Below are positions 8,663 to 20,045 of a stretch of 64,000 nucleotides of DNA, one piece after another; the stretch's first letter is position 1, and each line of letters begins with the position of its first letter. A program made the position numbers and the translations under genes. Source of the stretch: Kazachstania africana CBS 2517 (Eukaryota > Ascomycota > Saccharomycetes > Saccharomycetales > Saccharomycetaceae); assembly GCF_000304475.1 (NCBI RefSeq), contig NC_018945.1:434001-498000 (forward strand), given 5' to 3'. The notes beneath the pieces are model-generated. The model saw nothing but the letters and a program-made list of their open reading frames with translations. It was not told the DNA's origin and did no database searches.

Positions 8663-8995
8663 AGTTTCCTTTTTCTTTCAACAGCCGTAAGATGCTTAAC
8701 TCGACAATTTTTTAAAATCCTATGTAGATAAGTAATGATTTGTGTTCTAAAAAACTACCAGAACCTGTCTTTTTTAATTATAAAGCCTCCAAAAGAACTT
8801 ACCAGTTCCCTTATGTTATTTTAATGAAATTTGTAGCAATTATCCCTCTCGCTATGAGCAGAAACTGGATATATACCTCTGATTACCAAATATTCAACGA
8901 GCTTTCTTCTTTTTCTAGACTGAACCTCCATATATATTTGCAAAATTTCAACGGGGCCAATCCTATTTATAATCATCCGTTTTCAGTGATTTGCA

Positions 8996-9008
8996 GAAGT
9001 TTCTAGAA
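8996..9008. promoter_or_regulatory. Perfect three-unit heat-shock element upstream of RPN4
   Basis: GAAGTTTCTAGAA consists of three alternating inverted units GAA-NN-TTC-NN-GAA, the consensus for a trimer of Hsf1. It lies 334 bp upstream of the RPN4 ATG, in the 505-bp gap between RPN4 and the 3' end of OSH2, so RPN4 is the only plausible target. RPN4 is a known Hsf1 target in S. cerevisiae. Confidence 0.75.
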
Positions 9009-9167
9009 GGAAAATCGAAAAAAAAATCCTATTTGGGTAACCGGCATCCCGATTCGGCTGTTGATTACCTAATAAAGAAGTGTAATAGGCATAACTTGGA
9101 TTTATTATAATACTATAAGTGCATGTATATATACTTGAATATGTGTACATATGGAGTGGAAGCCACA

Positions 9168-12100
9168 CTAGAAGATGTCCCCAGTGCCAGACAGCTGGTT
9201 CTGTTTCCTGAGATCCCAGTAGTCTCCTTTGAATTGCCAGTATGGCAATTTCGTGATTGGATGAATCGTCTTAACAAACCATCTTGGTTGATACTCGATA
9301 TTATTCTTTTCTCTGTATCTACGAACTGCTCTTTGTTTCTCTTCCACTCTATGCTTCTCATTGGCAGCTTTATCATATTCGCCGTCTTCCATGGCTCTTT
9401 GATCTGGTCTTAAACGTGTATCGGTGGGTGCGAGCCATGGTAGTAGTTTTGGTTGGGGAGCATTCAACGTAATTGCAAATGGAGTTAAATTGAATGGAGC
9501 CTCTGGTCTTGGTCCTGCCTTCCAAATCAAAAATTTGCTACCATCGTATTGTGGTTCATTACCCGTGGGACTTGCAGCCGAGGGACCATTGCTTTTTACT
9601 TTATTTAGTGTCATATTTTCATTACCCTTAGATGTTACTTTCTTGGCATATATTGAATCGTTCCAATGTCCTCCCAAGACCCACTTTTTCTGGTTATTCT
9701 TGTCGAACACTTCACCTCTGACTTCAAATGCACCCGATGATCTCCAACCACGCGCCTTAAAATTCAACAAACAGTAATCACCAGTTGTATGATTAACGAT
9801 CCTAACTTCTCCATGATTATCGACTTCCGGGTGGCCTAACAAGATACCAATAACAGTATTATCCGGTTTCTTATAAGTGTACAATTCTTCCATAGGATTG
9901 TTACAATCTGGTCTCAATTTTACATACCAGATACCTAAATGTTTAACACCAAATGTTCTACCATTAAACTTTGTGTCAACTTGTGATTCACCCCAGAAGT
10001 CCCATTTTGGAGATTCTGTCCATGTTGCAGATATAGGTGGATGATGAGATACTTGCTCAGTAAAAAATCTATAGTGTTTATCAGGTCTTACATATTCATA
10101 AGTTTCACCTAACAGTGGGTTGAATGGCTTCGCAACTCTTCCTGTAGTAGATGCATAACATGATGCTGTGAAAACGGAGACGTACAGTAACCTCAGAGTG
10201 GAATCTTCAAATGTTGCCGCTTTGGTCAATAGTTCAGAAAATTCAAGGTCTTCCGCCACTCTTTGTAACAAAGAGGTTGGTTCATTGAATGCTACTGGCA
10301 AGGTCATTCTTGTCATATCTTTACCCACCATTGATTTCAAAACTGCCCACAAACTAATCCTTGGCCTGTTGTCCTTATCTAATCTTAGCCTCTTTCTGAT
10401 ACCATCTTCATAACCATTAGAAGATTCTTGGCTGGAAAGGATTTTTGCTTTCTCTACCTGTGCCTTAGTCTTAGCAATCGACCTAACATCGGGTATAGAT
10501 TGTGGTACCTTTTTAGCCTTTGGTTTTGCATAATCAATACTTTTTATTGTTTTTTCAGGCTGGTCCGTATGTGCATGTTTTAATGTATCGACGGCCTCTT
10601 CATCTTCGGAAGGTTGCGGGAGTTTCTCTGGGGATTCTTGTTCCGACTTCATAGAAACTGCTCTGGATAAAGGATGCTGCAAAGTGGCCACACTAATTGG
10701 TTCGTCAACATCAGCTTGCCCTTTCCCAGTAGCTACTTCATTCAATTCTTCTAATAATTCTTCGGCGTCAAAGAATTCATCACCCTCTGAGTTTTCATCT
10801 TCATTCTTGGTAGCACTTAAAAAGGTTGCGATTTGTTTCAAAGTTTCTGTAGACCTTTCTTTGCCAATTGCTTCTAGAGAACTAACTGATGATACATTAT
10901 CTGAAGAGATACCATTGGAATTGTTACGTGAGCTTTTCACTAATCTTTGCTTGTATGATTTTTTCAAATTCTTTCGTTCCCTATCTAAGGCATCCAACCT
11001 TTCAGTTTTATTCATTAATTCAATCTCTAAGTCTCTAACAGACTGGATCCAAACATTATTTATGTCACGTTGTTTCGTCAGCATTGAAACAAGCTTTTCG
11101 TCTCTCTTCAAAGATAATCCATTCATGCTCAATATCGATTGTAAGACGTTGGAAAGAGATTTTTTCACTGCATCCATAGCCACTTGACTAGTTAGACACG
11201 ATGAATCATTTAATAACTCATTTAATGAGTTTATTTCCAAAGATATTTTCTTTTGATAAAGGTTTAAACTTTCAATATACGGTCCATACTCAACCTTCAA
11301 AAATTCTTCATCTTTTTCAAATTTCAGGTTTATGCCACCCTCTTCTTCCTCTTCCTCAGAATCAATATTAAGAGGGCCAACAGACTGTATGTCGTTGTTC
11401 GCTGTGCTCATATATGATATTCCTGACGTGGAAGTCATGAACGTAGACCCTTTCATTTGTGCAAGAGAATTCTTACCGGAACTCTCATTACTAGCCACTG
11501 CATCATCCAGTGACTTTGCTTGACTAATGGGGCTAAGAATGACACCCCTATCACTAACAGGAGAGGATTCCAAACGAGTTTCGATCATCTTATTGACATA
11601 ATTTTTACCTGATTCGGTCAGATTATTACTTAACTCCACGTCATTTGATGCGATAGACATTGTATCATTATTATGTGTTCTTGATTGAGCACTTACAGTC
11701 CTAGTTCTATTGAGATCATGAAGATGGCGCGCAGGAAAGCTAGGAGACGTCAAACTCTTCTTTGGAGATCTTGGAACTGGATTGATTATCGATGATGGGG
11801 TGACATTATTTCCATTTCTCTTTTCCTTTTTTTTGTCTCTCGTGTATCTGATTGCCCTCTGAATTGCCCAAATCCATTTATTGGTTTCCATAGGATGATT
11901 GCCTTTCAACTGCCATTTTGATGAATCATTACTGACAATTTCAAATTTTAACTTTTCTGTAGAATCGAGATGTAAATAGCAGGTTGAGAGATCTAGTTGC
12001 CCACGAGGTGATTTCTTGATCGAAGAATTCTGATCTTTATAGTAAGAGAGTTTACCGTTTTCACTCAATACAAAATAACGTAGTTTATAACCTTGAGCGA

Positions 12101-12968
12101 AATTAGTGAATTTCTTTAAATAACCTTTAAAAGTTGGAGGTTCGTCTAGTTTATTAGTGACACTCACTACACTCTGTTCACTTTTATATTTGTCAAAGAT
12201 TTTTTTTAAAGGGGCATTATTACTTTTAATGATCTGATCATTTGCAGATACACCGTTTAAACTTTTAACATTGGGATCAGCATCATGCTTGAACAACCAT
12301 TTACACATGTCCAAATTATTGTGTTCAATCGCAATTAGCAATAGAGGTTTACCATTATTCATTAAATAAATGTTGTTAACATCTAAAAATTCCAAATTTC
12401 TTGGATTATTAAGTAACAGCTCCATTGTCTTTGTATCATTCTTGTTGAATGCGAGCTGAAATTCAGTAACCGTCTTCAATATATAATTAGATCTCTTAAT
12501 TTGCATTGATTGAGCGACATTCAAATTTTTACACATTTCGAATGGCAGCAAATTTTGATTGTTCGTTACCATCTCATTTATGGTGCTCTGTTCCAATAAA
12601 AAGTTGATAACTTCCATTCTAGACTGCGCTGCAGCCAAATGCAATGGTGTGTGACCATTTTTGTCTCTCCTATTTAAATCTAAGACGAATTTAGAAGAAG
12701 CATGTCCTGATGACCAATGAGAAATAATTTCTTTAACAAGCCTGAAAGATGCTACTTGCACAGCAAAATGAAGTAAAAACGGAAGAACTTCATTTATAGC
12801 AGTTGTTTCTGGAGGTGACGCCAATTGTCCGTCAATGAATTGCTGCAAATTCTCAAAATTTCCTTCACTTAATAGTTCTAGTAATTTTAATTTTAACAAA
12901 GGCTTACTTAAGATGCCATGAGCATGACTAACTCTCACATCTGTGACCATAGCATCGCCGGAACCCAT
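9168..12968 (-). CDS. OSH2: Oxysterol-binding protein homologue with ankyrin, PH, FFAT and ORD
   Basis: A long sterol/phosphoinositide transfer protein acting at ER-plasma membrane or nucleus-vacuole contacts. It has 1266 residues (Osh2 1283, Osh1/Swh1 1188). In order: ankyrin repeats in the first 250 residues (clearest at NGHTPLHLAAAQ, about 104-115), a PH domain at about 277-378, a low-complexity linker, an FFAT motif DEFFDAEEL near 726-735 that binds the VAP proteins Scs2/Scs22, and the OSBP-related domain with the fingerprint EQVSHHPPIS near 972-981. The position beside RPN4 and ERP3 points to OSH2. Its other neighbour, YAT1, is beside the paralogue SWH1 in S. cerevisiae, so the gene could be called the OSH1/OSH2 orthologue. 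The start ATG is immediately followed by a second Met at residue 7, so the exact N-terminus is uncertain by a few residues. Confidence 0.95.
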   Translation of the reverse strand: MGSGDAMVTDVRVSHAHGILSKPLLKLKLLELLSEGNFENLQQFIDGQLASPPETTAINEVLPFLLHFAVQVASFRLVKEIISHWSSGHASSKFVLDLNRRDKNGHTPLHLAAAQSRMEVINFLLEQSTINEMVTNNQNLLPFEMCKNLNVAQSMQIKRSNYILKTVTEFQLAFNKNDTKTMELLLNNPRNLEFLDVNNIYLMNNGKPLLLIAIEHNNLDMCKWLFKHDADPNVKSLNGVSANDQIIKSNNAPLKKIFDKYKSEQSVVSVTNKLDEPPTFKGYLKKFTNFAQGYKLRYFVLSENGKLSYYKDQNSSIKKSPRGQLDLSTCYLHLDSTEKLKFEIVSNDSSKWQLKGNHPMETNKWIWAIQRAIRYTRDKKKEKRNGNNVTPSSIINPVPRSPKKSLTSPSFPARHLHDLNRTRTVSAQSRTHNNDTMSIASNDVELSNNLTESGKNYVNKMIETRLESSPVSDRGVILSPISQAKSLDDAVASNESSGKNSLAQMKGSTFMTSTSGISYMSTANNDIQSVGPLNIDSEEEEEEGGINLKFEKDEEFLKVEYGPYIESLNLYQKKISLEINSLNELLNDSSCLTSQVAMDAVKKSLSNVLQSILSMNGLSLKRDEKLVSMLTKQRDINNVWIQSVRDLEIELMNKTERLDALDRERKNLKKSYKQRLVKSSRNNSNGISSDNVSSVSSLEAIGKERSTETLKQIATFLSATKNEDENSEGDEFFDAEELLEELNEVATGKGQADVDEPISVATLQHPLSRAVSMKSEQESPEKLPQPSEDEEAVDTLKHAHTDQPEKTIKSIDYAKPKAKKVPQSIPDVRSIAKTKAQVEKAKILSSQESSNGYEDGIRKRLRLDKDNRPRISLWAVLKSMVGKDMTRMTLPVAFNEPTSLLQRVAEDLEFSELLTKAATFEDSTLRLLYVSVFTASCYASTTGRVAKPFNPLLGETYEYVRPDKHYRFFTEQVSHHPPISATWTESPKWDFWGESQVDTKFNGRTFGVKHLGIWYVKLRPDCNNPMEELYTYKKPDNTVIGILLGHPEVDNHGEVRIVNHTTGDYCLLNFKARGWRSSGAFEVRGEVFDKNNQKKWVLGGHWNDSIYAKKVTSKGNENMTLNKVKSNGPSAASPTGNEPQYDGSKFLIWKAGPRPEAPFNLTPFAITLNAPQPKLLPWLAPTDTRLRPDQRAMEDGEYDKAANEKHRVEEKQRAVRRYREKNNIEYQPRWFVKTIHPITKLPYWQFKGDYWDLRKQNQLSGTGDIF

Positions 12969-13385
12969 AACTGTTTAGTTGATATAATTAAGTGATCTTG
13001 ATTTATGATTCACAATTTATACTAAACGCAAAGGGATATATTTATAGTTATGATATTTTTAAGGAAGCTTCTTAATCCTGGCAGTCCTTAATTCAACCTA
13101 TCCCGACTTTCTAATAATAACAACTATAAATTTTTTTATATATTTATACGACAATACTGCATTGATTCATTAAAGGGGCGATTGTTTGACGCCGGCAAGA
13201 ATAGTGGAATTTGCACATTTTTTTTTTTTTCTTGCGGGAGCTAATATCAGATTTCTGCATGATGGAGAATGAAGAGGTGCCATGCATGTGTGCTTGTCTG
13301 TGTGTAGAGTCACTTTCCCTGCATAATATGAAGTCCTCCCAAGAACAAGGAATGGAGGTATCTTGTTGCTTTGTCCATTACTGAA
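12969..13385. other. Intergenic region between OSH2 start and YAT1 end
   Basis: About 420 bp holding the OSH2 promoter (OSH2 is read leftward) and the YAT1 3' end. It contains a T-rich tract near 13222-13231 and TG-rich sequence. I see no gene or strong factor site. Confidence 0.5.
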
Positions 13386-15518
13386 TTACCCAGTAACACT
13401 AACGTCAAAATAGTCATATCCCGAGAGTAGAAACTTTAGGTCTTCAGACTTGGATTCTATCGTACTACGTTCATCTTTACTTGTGTTGTACATATCCATC
13501 AAATAGTCTCTATTAGTATCTTCATCATCAGTAGCATTGAACAAACGGTCTATTTCTAACATTGACCTCTCAATCAATGAAGCAAATCTTTGGGTCTGTC
13601 TATGCCTTGAAGAGACAACTATTGAAATTGAATCACTGCCAATAATGTATCCAATCCCAAACCCATTTGCCGTAACAGGACCAAATCCAAAACTTTTAAG
13701 ACAAGAGTTACCACAATTAGATGTGCTCAAGACATTATTATTCAAAATATGCCATGATCGGTCTTTAAAAATGGGAGGGAGCTCCATTTTATCACGATTC
13801 CATACATTCCAGATTGAATATAGGGCGTACAAATGTCTATCCTGACCAAGGCCAGATGAACACTCGCGAGTAATCCTGCTGTGTTCTTTACAAGCCGCAT
13901 GCAATAGGGTCTGACGTTTAATATTGTTTGAATCTTTATCAAACATTGATTTGACAAAGTCCTTGGACTTATTAGTTACACTTCTAATTGCTTCAGTTCT
14001 GCCATTCTGAAAATTTTTTGTCATTGCTGGCTCATATGTCGTCTCGAATTTACCATAAAGGGCATAATATGCAATTTGCATAATCTGTTGGACAAAGGCA
14101 TCTGGAGAACAAGTAAAGCTTTTCTTGATGTGGTTTGAACCAAATTTATTAAATTGTAAAGATATAAACTCATATTGCGAGATTAAATCTGAAATACGAG
14201 TTTCGGCAAAATGTAACGATGATAATAGAAATGTATCAACTTTCCATTCTAGCTTTCTTGGTATGGTTATCAAGTTGGCGTGCGATATGGGGGATTTCTC
14301 TCTCTCATGAATATCGTTCCAAGTGTTAGGTAAATTAGCTGTAATACCTTGGGCAAAACTCAAAATAGAATCTGTGTAAATATCGACTGCTAATCTGAGA
14401 ACAGTATGACCATCAATTCCTGTATGTTCAAAATTTATTCCAGCTTTCCCGTTTTGTGTAATGATGATTTGTAATTTGTCATACCATCTATTTAAACATG
14501 TACCACACTGAATATTTAGTGGCAATTTAGTTCCATTGTTCGTAAGGTCACTTTCAGTTCCATGCTTATTCAATGCGTTGAAATCCAAATTAATTTTCGA
14601 TGTACCACATAACATTGATTTAATAACTTCATTTTCGTCACTTTCAATAGTATCGTCCAAACATATCACAAACAATGCACTATCGATAATTTTCAAATTT
14701 TGCCAATTTGTTCTATCTTCCTTATTATGGAAGATATAATCTCTTATATTTGACCAAACTCTCCTATTTTCCGTGGTAAAGACACCGAAAGGGTATTTAT
14801 TTATGCCGACATCACTATTCTTATTACCATCTGTTATAATAGAATACAGATTCCATTCAATTTCTTCTGCTGTACCAAATATTGGAAGATTATTGACATC
14901 AAGTACGTCAAACCAATAAAATTGGGATTTATAAATGACAATAATATGATGTGACGTTTTGTCTGTCTGCAAATGACAAGATTGTTCTCCTGGACCTGGC
15001 GGGATTCTTGAAGATCCGAAAAGCTTGTCATATTGATCCATAGATAACTCCGTATTTTTTATGGTATCCTTAGCTAGTGATCCGTGACGTAAATGTTTGA
15101 TAAATTTCAAGACTGACATAATCAATTTGGAAGTTCTCTTAACTTGAATAGTATAAACACCATATGGACCATTAAAATCATTTACCCCTTTCAAAGTTGG
15201 GTCATCTTGCAACTGAAAAAATGGGTTAACATTCAAGACAACTGATTCATCGTACTCCAAATAGGAATCATACCAAAATTGTTCGATATATGAAGATTTT
15301 GGTTGACCTGCAGCTAAAGATTTGTCATAGTCGATTAATTTTTCATGTAGAACTGTCAGTGCATCGATATTCTCCTTTGATAAAATTGTTTGTTTAGTCT
15401 TTAAAAACTGTTTATCATCTTCCAAGGGTTCTATCCTATCTAGATACCTTTGTAAGGTATCCATTAAAGGTGGGATTGGCAACCTTTTCAAGGGAGATCT
15501 AGATTCTCTACTAGCCAT
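13386..15518 (-). CDS. YAT1: Carnitine O-acetyltransferase, Yat1 type
   Basis: Transfers acetyl groups between CoA and carnitine so that acetyl units can reach mitochondria during growth on ethanol, acetate or fatty acids. From the chosen start the protein has 710 residues (687 in S. cerevisiae Yat1). It opens with KRLPIPPLMDTL, the Yat1 N-terminus. It has the catalytic His in NFEHTGIDGHTVLRL, the block CSPDAFVQQIMQIAYYALYG, the STS motif in NNVLSTSNCGN, then FGFGPVTANGFGIGYII, and ends FLLSGYDYFDVSVTG. The same frame extends 14 codons upstream to an ATG at 15560, adding a hydrophobic stretch. I chose the ATG at 15518 because it aligns with the family. In S. cerevisiae YAT1 lies beside the OSH paralogue SWH1, and that adjacency is kept here. 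A CSRE-like Cat8/Sip4 site lies 166 bp upstream. Confidence 0.95.
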   Translation of the reverse strand: MASRESRSPLKRLPIPPLMDTLQRYLDRIEPLEDDKQFLKTKQTILSKENIDALTVLHEKLIDYDKSLAAGQPKSSYIEQFWYDSYLEYDESVVLNVNPFFQLQDDPTLKGVNDFNGPYGVYTIQVKRTSKLIMSVLKFIKHLRHGSLAKDTIKNTELSMDQYDKLFGSSRIPPGPGEQSCHLQTDKTSHHIIVIYKSQFYWFDVLDVNNLPIFGTAEEIEWNLYSIITDGNKNSDVGINKYPFGVFTTENRRVWSNIRDYIFHNKEDRTNWQNLKIIDSALFVICLDDTIESDENEVIKSMLCGTSKINLDFNALNKHGTESDLTNNGTKLPLNIQCGTCLNRWYDKLQIIITQNGKAGINFEHTGIDGHTVLRLAVDIYTDSILSFAQGITANLPNTWNDIHEREKSPISHANLITIPRKLEWKVDTFLLSSLHFAETRISDLISQYEFISLQFNKFGSNHIKKSFTCSPDAFVQQIMQIAYYALYGKFETTYEPAMTKNFQNGRTEAIRSVTNKSKDFVKSMFDKDSNNIKRQTLLHAACKEHSRITRECSSGLGQDRHLYALYSIWNVWNRDKMELPPIFKDRSWHILNNNVLSTSNCGNSCLKSFGFGPVTANGFGIGYIIGSDSISIVVSSRHRQTQRFASLIERSMLEIDRLFNATDDEDTNRDYLMDMYNTSKDERSTIESKSEDLKFLLSGYDYFDVSVTG

Positions 15519-16125
15519 TTGCTCAACAAGGACTGAAAATAGCGAAAACAGAAGGACCAATATCGGGGATCTGACACAGTCTTATACCATACTGTTGGAT
15601 CTTGAATCTTTATTCCTTTCACTTTATATACTTTCTCCAAGATATTTGAAATTGATTTAGCCGCCTTCCAAACCATCAAACCTTCCATTGATCCGCGGAC
15701 AAGACAACGAGAGGGTAACGAACTTCACACTAATTGTTTTTTGACCCAATGTAAGACATATTATATTTGCCATGAGTACCTATTGATTGGCTATTCAATG
15801 GTAAAAGAGCAATTGATCCACCGAGCAGGCTAACAATTCTGGGATTCAAGGTTATGGTTTGCCTAGATTTCTTGTCCCGTCAAGTATCGGCGTCTCACAG
15901 TAAAGAAGCGTAGCTACAGTTTCTCAATCACAGTGATATGTATAAAACCCAATCGATAGTAGAGAGTATATATGACCTGTGTGTTTCTAGAAACGCCTTA
16001 TTGCAACGTCATTAGAAACGCGACACTCAATAAGGACTGCTTTATCCTGGCTTTGCATGCATTTATCGAAAACAAATCATAATAAAAAAAATCATTCATT
16101 CAACTATAAAGAATTTATGTACGTC
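15519..16125. other. YAT1 promoter and ADE1 3' flank
   Basis: About 600 bp with no gene. Besides the CSRE-like site it contains TAGCCGCC (15658-15665), the core of the Ume6 URS1 element, a two-unit TTC-NN-GAA heat-shock-like site near 15984, and two copies of TAGAAACGC near 15988 and 16012. YAT1, read leftward, is the likely target of the first sites. Confidence 0.5.
15684..15695 (+). promoter_or_regulatory. Carbon-source-responsive element (Cat8/Sip4) upstream of YAT1
   Basis: TCCATTGATCCG matches the CSRE consensus YCCNYTNRKCCG at all positions. It lies 166 bp upstream of the chosen YAT1 ATG. Cat8 activates genes of non-fermentable carbon use, which fits acetyl-carnitine metabolism. Confidence 0.6.
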
Positions 16126-17052
16126 CTAGTTCCATTTTTGTCCAGTCAAACTTTCGAAAGCTTCAATGTACTTCAATCTTGTCTTCTCGACAATGTCATC
16201 GGGCATAGAAACGTTTCCCACTCCATTAAGGTTGTTGACAGTCAACCAGTCTCTCAAAAATTGTTTGTCATATGAATGTTGAGACTCACCTATTTTGTAG
16301 GATGCCAAATTCCAGAACCTTGATGAATCTGGTGTTAATACTTCATCAATCAAAACAAGTTCATTTGTCTGCTCATCGAGACCAAATTCAAATTTCGTAT
16401 CAGCAATGATAATACCCTTACTCTCTGCATATTTGGCGCATTTAATGTACAATTCAAGTGCGACTTCTTCGATACGACTACACAATTCATTACCTACCAA
16501 CTCCGAAGCTTGCTGAATAGAGATATTCTCATCGTGTTCGCCTTGCTCAGCTTTTGTTGACGGTGTAAAGATTGCTTCAGGGAGCTTTTCAGACTCCCTT
16601 AAGTTAGCAAGTTGCTTCAACCCATTAACCGTACCAGATTTACAATACTCCTTCCATGCAGAGCCTGTTATGTAACCACGCACAATGACTTCTAATGGGA
16701 TAGTCTTAAATCTTTGTACTAGCAGGGACCTACCTTCTATTTGGAGCCTATATTTCTCCTGTTTCAATTCTTCTGGTAGGAAGTCAAATATGGTCTTGTT
16801 GTGCGGTATAGAGACTAGATGATTCCTAATAGTTGACGAAAGAAAACTGAACCAAAACTCAGATAACTTAGTTAACAATGCTCCCTTTTGTGGAATAGTG
16901 TTATTCATAATAACATCATACGCGGATATTCTATCACTGGCGATAAACAGTAATGTCTTATCGTCAACTTCATATATATCTCTTACCTTACCTCTAGCAA
17001 TTAATGGTAGGATACCGTCCAAATCAGTCTTTGCAATTGTAGCACTAGACAT
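16126..17052 (-). CDS. ADE1: SAICAR synthetase (purine biosynthesis)
   Basis: Phosphoribosylaminoimidazole-succinocarboxamide synthase joins aspartate to CAIR with ATP, the step whose loss gives red colonies in yeast. The protein has 308 residues (306 in S. cerevisiae). Family blocks are GKVRDIYEVDD, ASDRISAYDVIM, PLEVIVRGYITGSAWKEY, FTPSTKAEQGEHDENIS, IIADTKFEFGLDE and LIDEVLTPDSSRFW. It ends LTGQKWN. It lies head to tail with YAT1; in S. cerevisiae ADE1 is also on chromosome I, a few genes from YAT1. A TGACTC element, the Bas1/Bas2 (and Gcn4) core of purine genes, lies 156 bp upstream. Confidence 0.98.
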   Translation of the reverse strand: MSSATIAKTDLDGILPLIARGKVRDIYEVDDKTLLFIASDRISAYDVIMNNTIPQKGALLTKLSEFWFSFLSSTIRNHLVSIPHNKTIFDFLPEELKQEKYRLQIEGRSLLVQRFKTIPLEVIVRGYITGSAWKEYCKSGTVNGLKQLANLRESEKLPEAIFTPSTKAEQGEHDENISIQQASELVGNELCSRIEEVALELYIKCAKYAESKGIIIADTKFEFGLDEQTNELVLIDEVLTPDSSRFWNLASYKIGESQHSYDKQFLRDWLTVNNLNGVGNVSMPDDIVEKTRLKYIEAFESLTGQKWN

Positions 17053-17207
17053 AATATCAAAATTTCACAGCTCTACTACTAATAAGGTATGAAAATGGTT
17101 CACTTCAATGATGGAACCCCATAAGTGAAATGCGTACTTCTAATCAATTTCCATCATATCGCATTTTTTGCCCTTTATATAATCGATAGCAAATTTCAAG
17201 TTTTTCA

Positions 17208-17213
17208 GAGTCA
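17208..17213 (-). promoter_or_regulatory. TGACTC element upstream of ADE1
   Basis: GAGTCA on the plus strand reads TGACTC in the ADE1 direction, 156 bp before its ATG. TGACTC is the Bas1/Pho2 site found in yeast ADE promoters and is also a Gcn4 half-consensus. It is a short motif, so moderate confidence rests on its position. Confidence 0.5.
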
Positions 17214-17332
17214 CAATTTTTATGCTTGCGATTTCTTGACTTCTTAATACAACAGATGCTGTGACAGTAATCTAGAACAAGACTCTTGAATCCTTTTGCC
17301 ATTATGCATTTACCAAGTATATACCCAATTAT

Positions 17333-18031
17333 TTACACTTTACGTTTCCGTGACTCTTTGAAGAACCATTGCAATACTAGGATTTGTCCGATACTCATTC
17401 CTAGGACTAACAGAATCCCATAGATAGAGAATAAGACAATTCTTCTATTTGTAGAACTGACCGTTTGATGATTTCTCAAATTTCTAGTTGTGTAGTATCT
17501 TAAATTATTTTCTAATTCGAAAAGTTGTCTTTCAATCGAATCTATAGAATTTTCTAACGACGTGGATAATTCGTCTTCATCAGTCTTCTTCAAATTACGA
17601 TTGGCCTTTCTCCTAGCACGCTTATCTGCTCTAACGTCATTCACAGCGTCACAGTCATATTGAATTTCTAAATCTACGACCTTATCACTCTTGGAACCGC
17701 CATTGAAGCAAAATTTATACTCACCCTTATGTTTACCCACGAACGTCCATTCACCTTGTCTCTCATCGACTCTAGAAATTATAGGATTCCCCTGACCAGT
17801 GCTTCCAGGCTCGTATATATCATAAGAAAGCTTATAGTCTTCATTCTCACCGAATTGTACTGCAAAGTAATAAATCACCTGACAATCGGTAGTTGGCGTT
17901 AAGATGTTAAAACAATCTGTAATGCCCTTCTTCAATTCGAATGTAACCGGTGATGCACATACAACATTCACTACGAGCAAAAATACTGATACTGTGGCTG
18001 TCAAACTTCCTCTCATCTTCAACCTCACCAT
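17333..18031 (-). CDS. ERP3: p24-family cargo receptor of COPII vesicles
   Basis: A type I membrane protein of ER-Golgi transport vesicles. It has 232 residues (225 in S. cerevisiae Erp3). A signal peptide runs to about residue 26 (VNVVCA, then SPVTFELKKG). It is followed by a GOLD domain with RVDERQGEWTFVGKHKGEYKFCF, a coiled-coil stem (about 150-200), and one membrane helix (about 203-225). The short basic cytosolic tail FFKESRKRKV fits COPI retrieval. ERP3 lies beside OSH2 and CDC7 in S. cerevisiae, and the order is kept here apart from the inserted YAT1 and ADE1. A second Met at residue 6 could also start the signal peptide. ERP5 is the close paralogue; synteny favours ERP3. Confidence 0.94.
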   Translation of the reverse strand: MVRLKMRGSLTATVSVFLLVVNVVCASPVTFELKKGITDCFNILTPTTDCQVIYYFAVQFGENEDYKLSYDIYEPGSTGQGNPIISRVDERQGEWTFVGKHKGEYKFCFNGGSKSDKVVDLEIQYDCDAVNDVRADKRARRKANRNLKKTDEDELSTSLENSIDSIERQLFELENNLRYYTTRNLRNHQTVSSTNRRIVLFSIYGILLVLGMSIGQILVLQWFFKESRKRKV

Positions 18032-19912
<1,881 letters not shown>

Positions 19913-20045
19913 TCATAAGAAATCTAGTAAATCACCCTAGATATTTGCATAAATAAAAATCTAAAGAAAAAAGTACGTATACATTTGTATAAACATAAAG
20001 ATAATTCAAAATATAAACTATGATTGAAGACGTACTATATGTCGG

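Noticed and set aside
15488..15688. 66-codon minus-strand frame overlapping the YAT1 start
   Set aside because: It overlaps the conserved YAT1 N-terminus in another frame and has no family.
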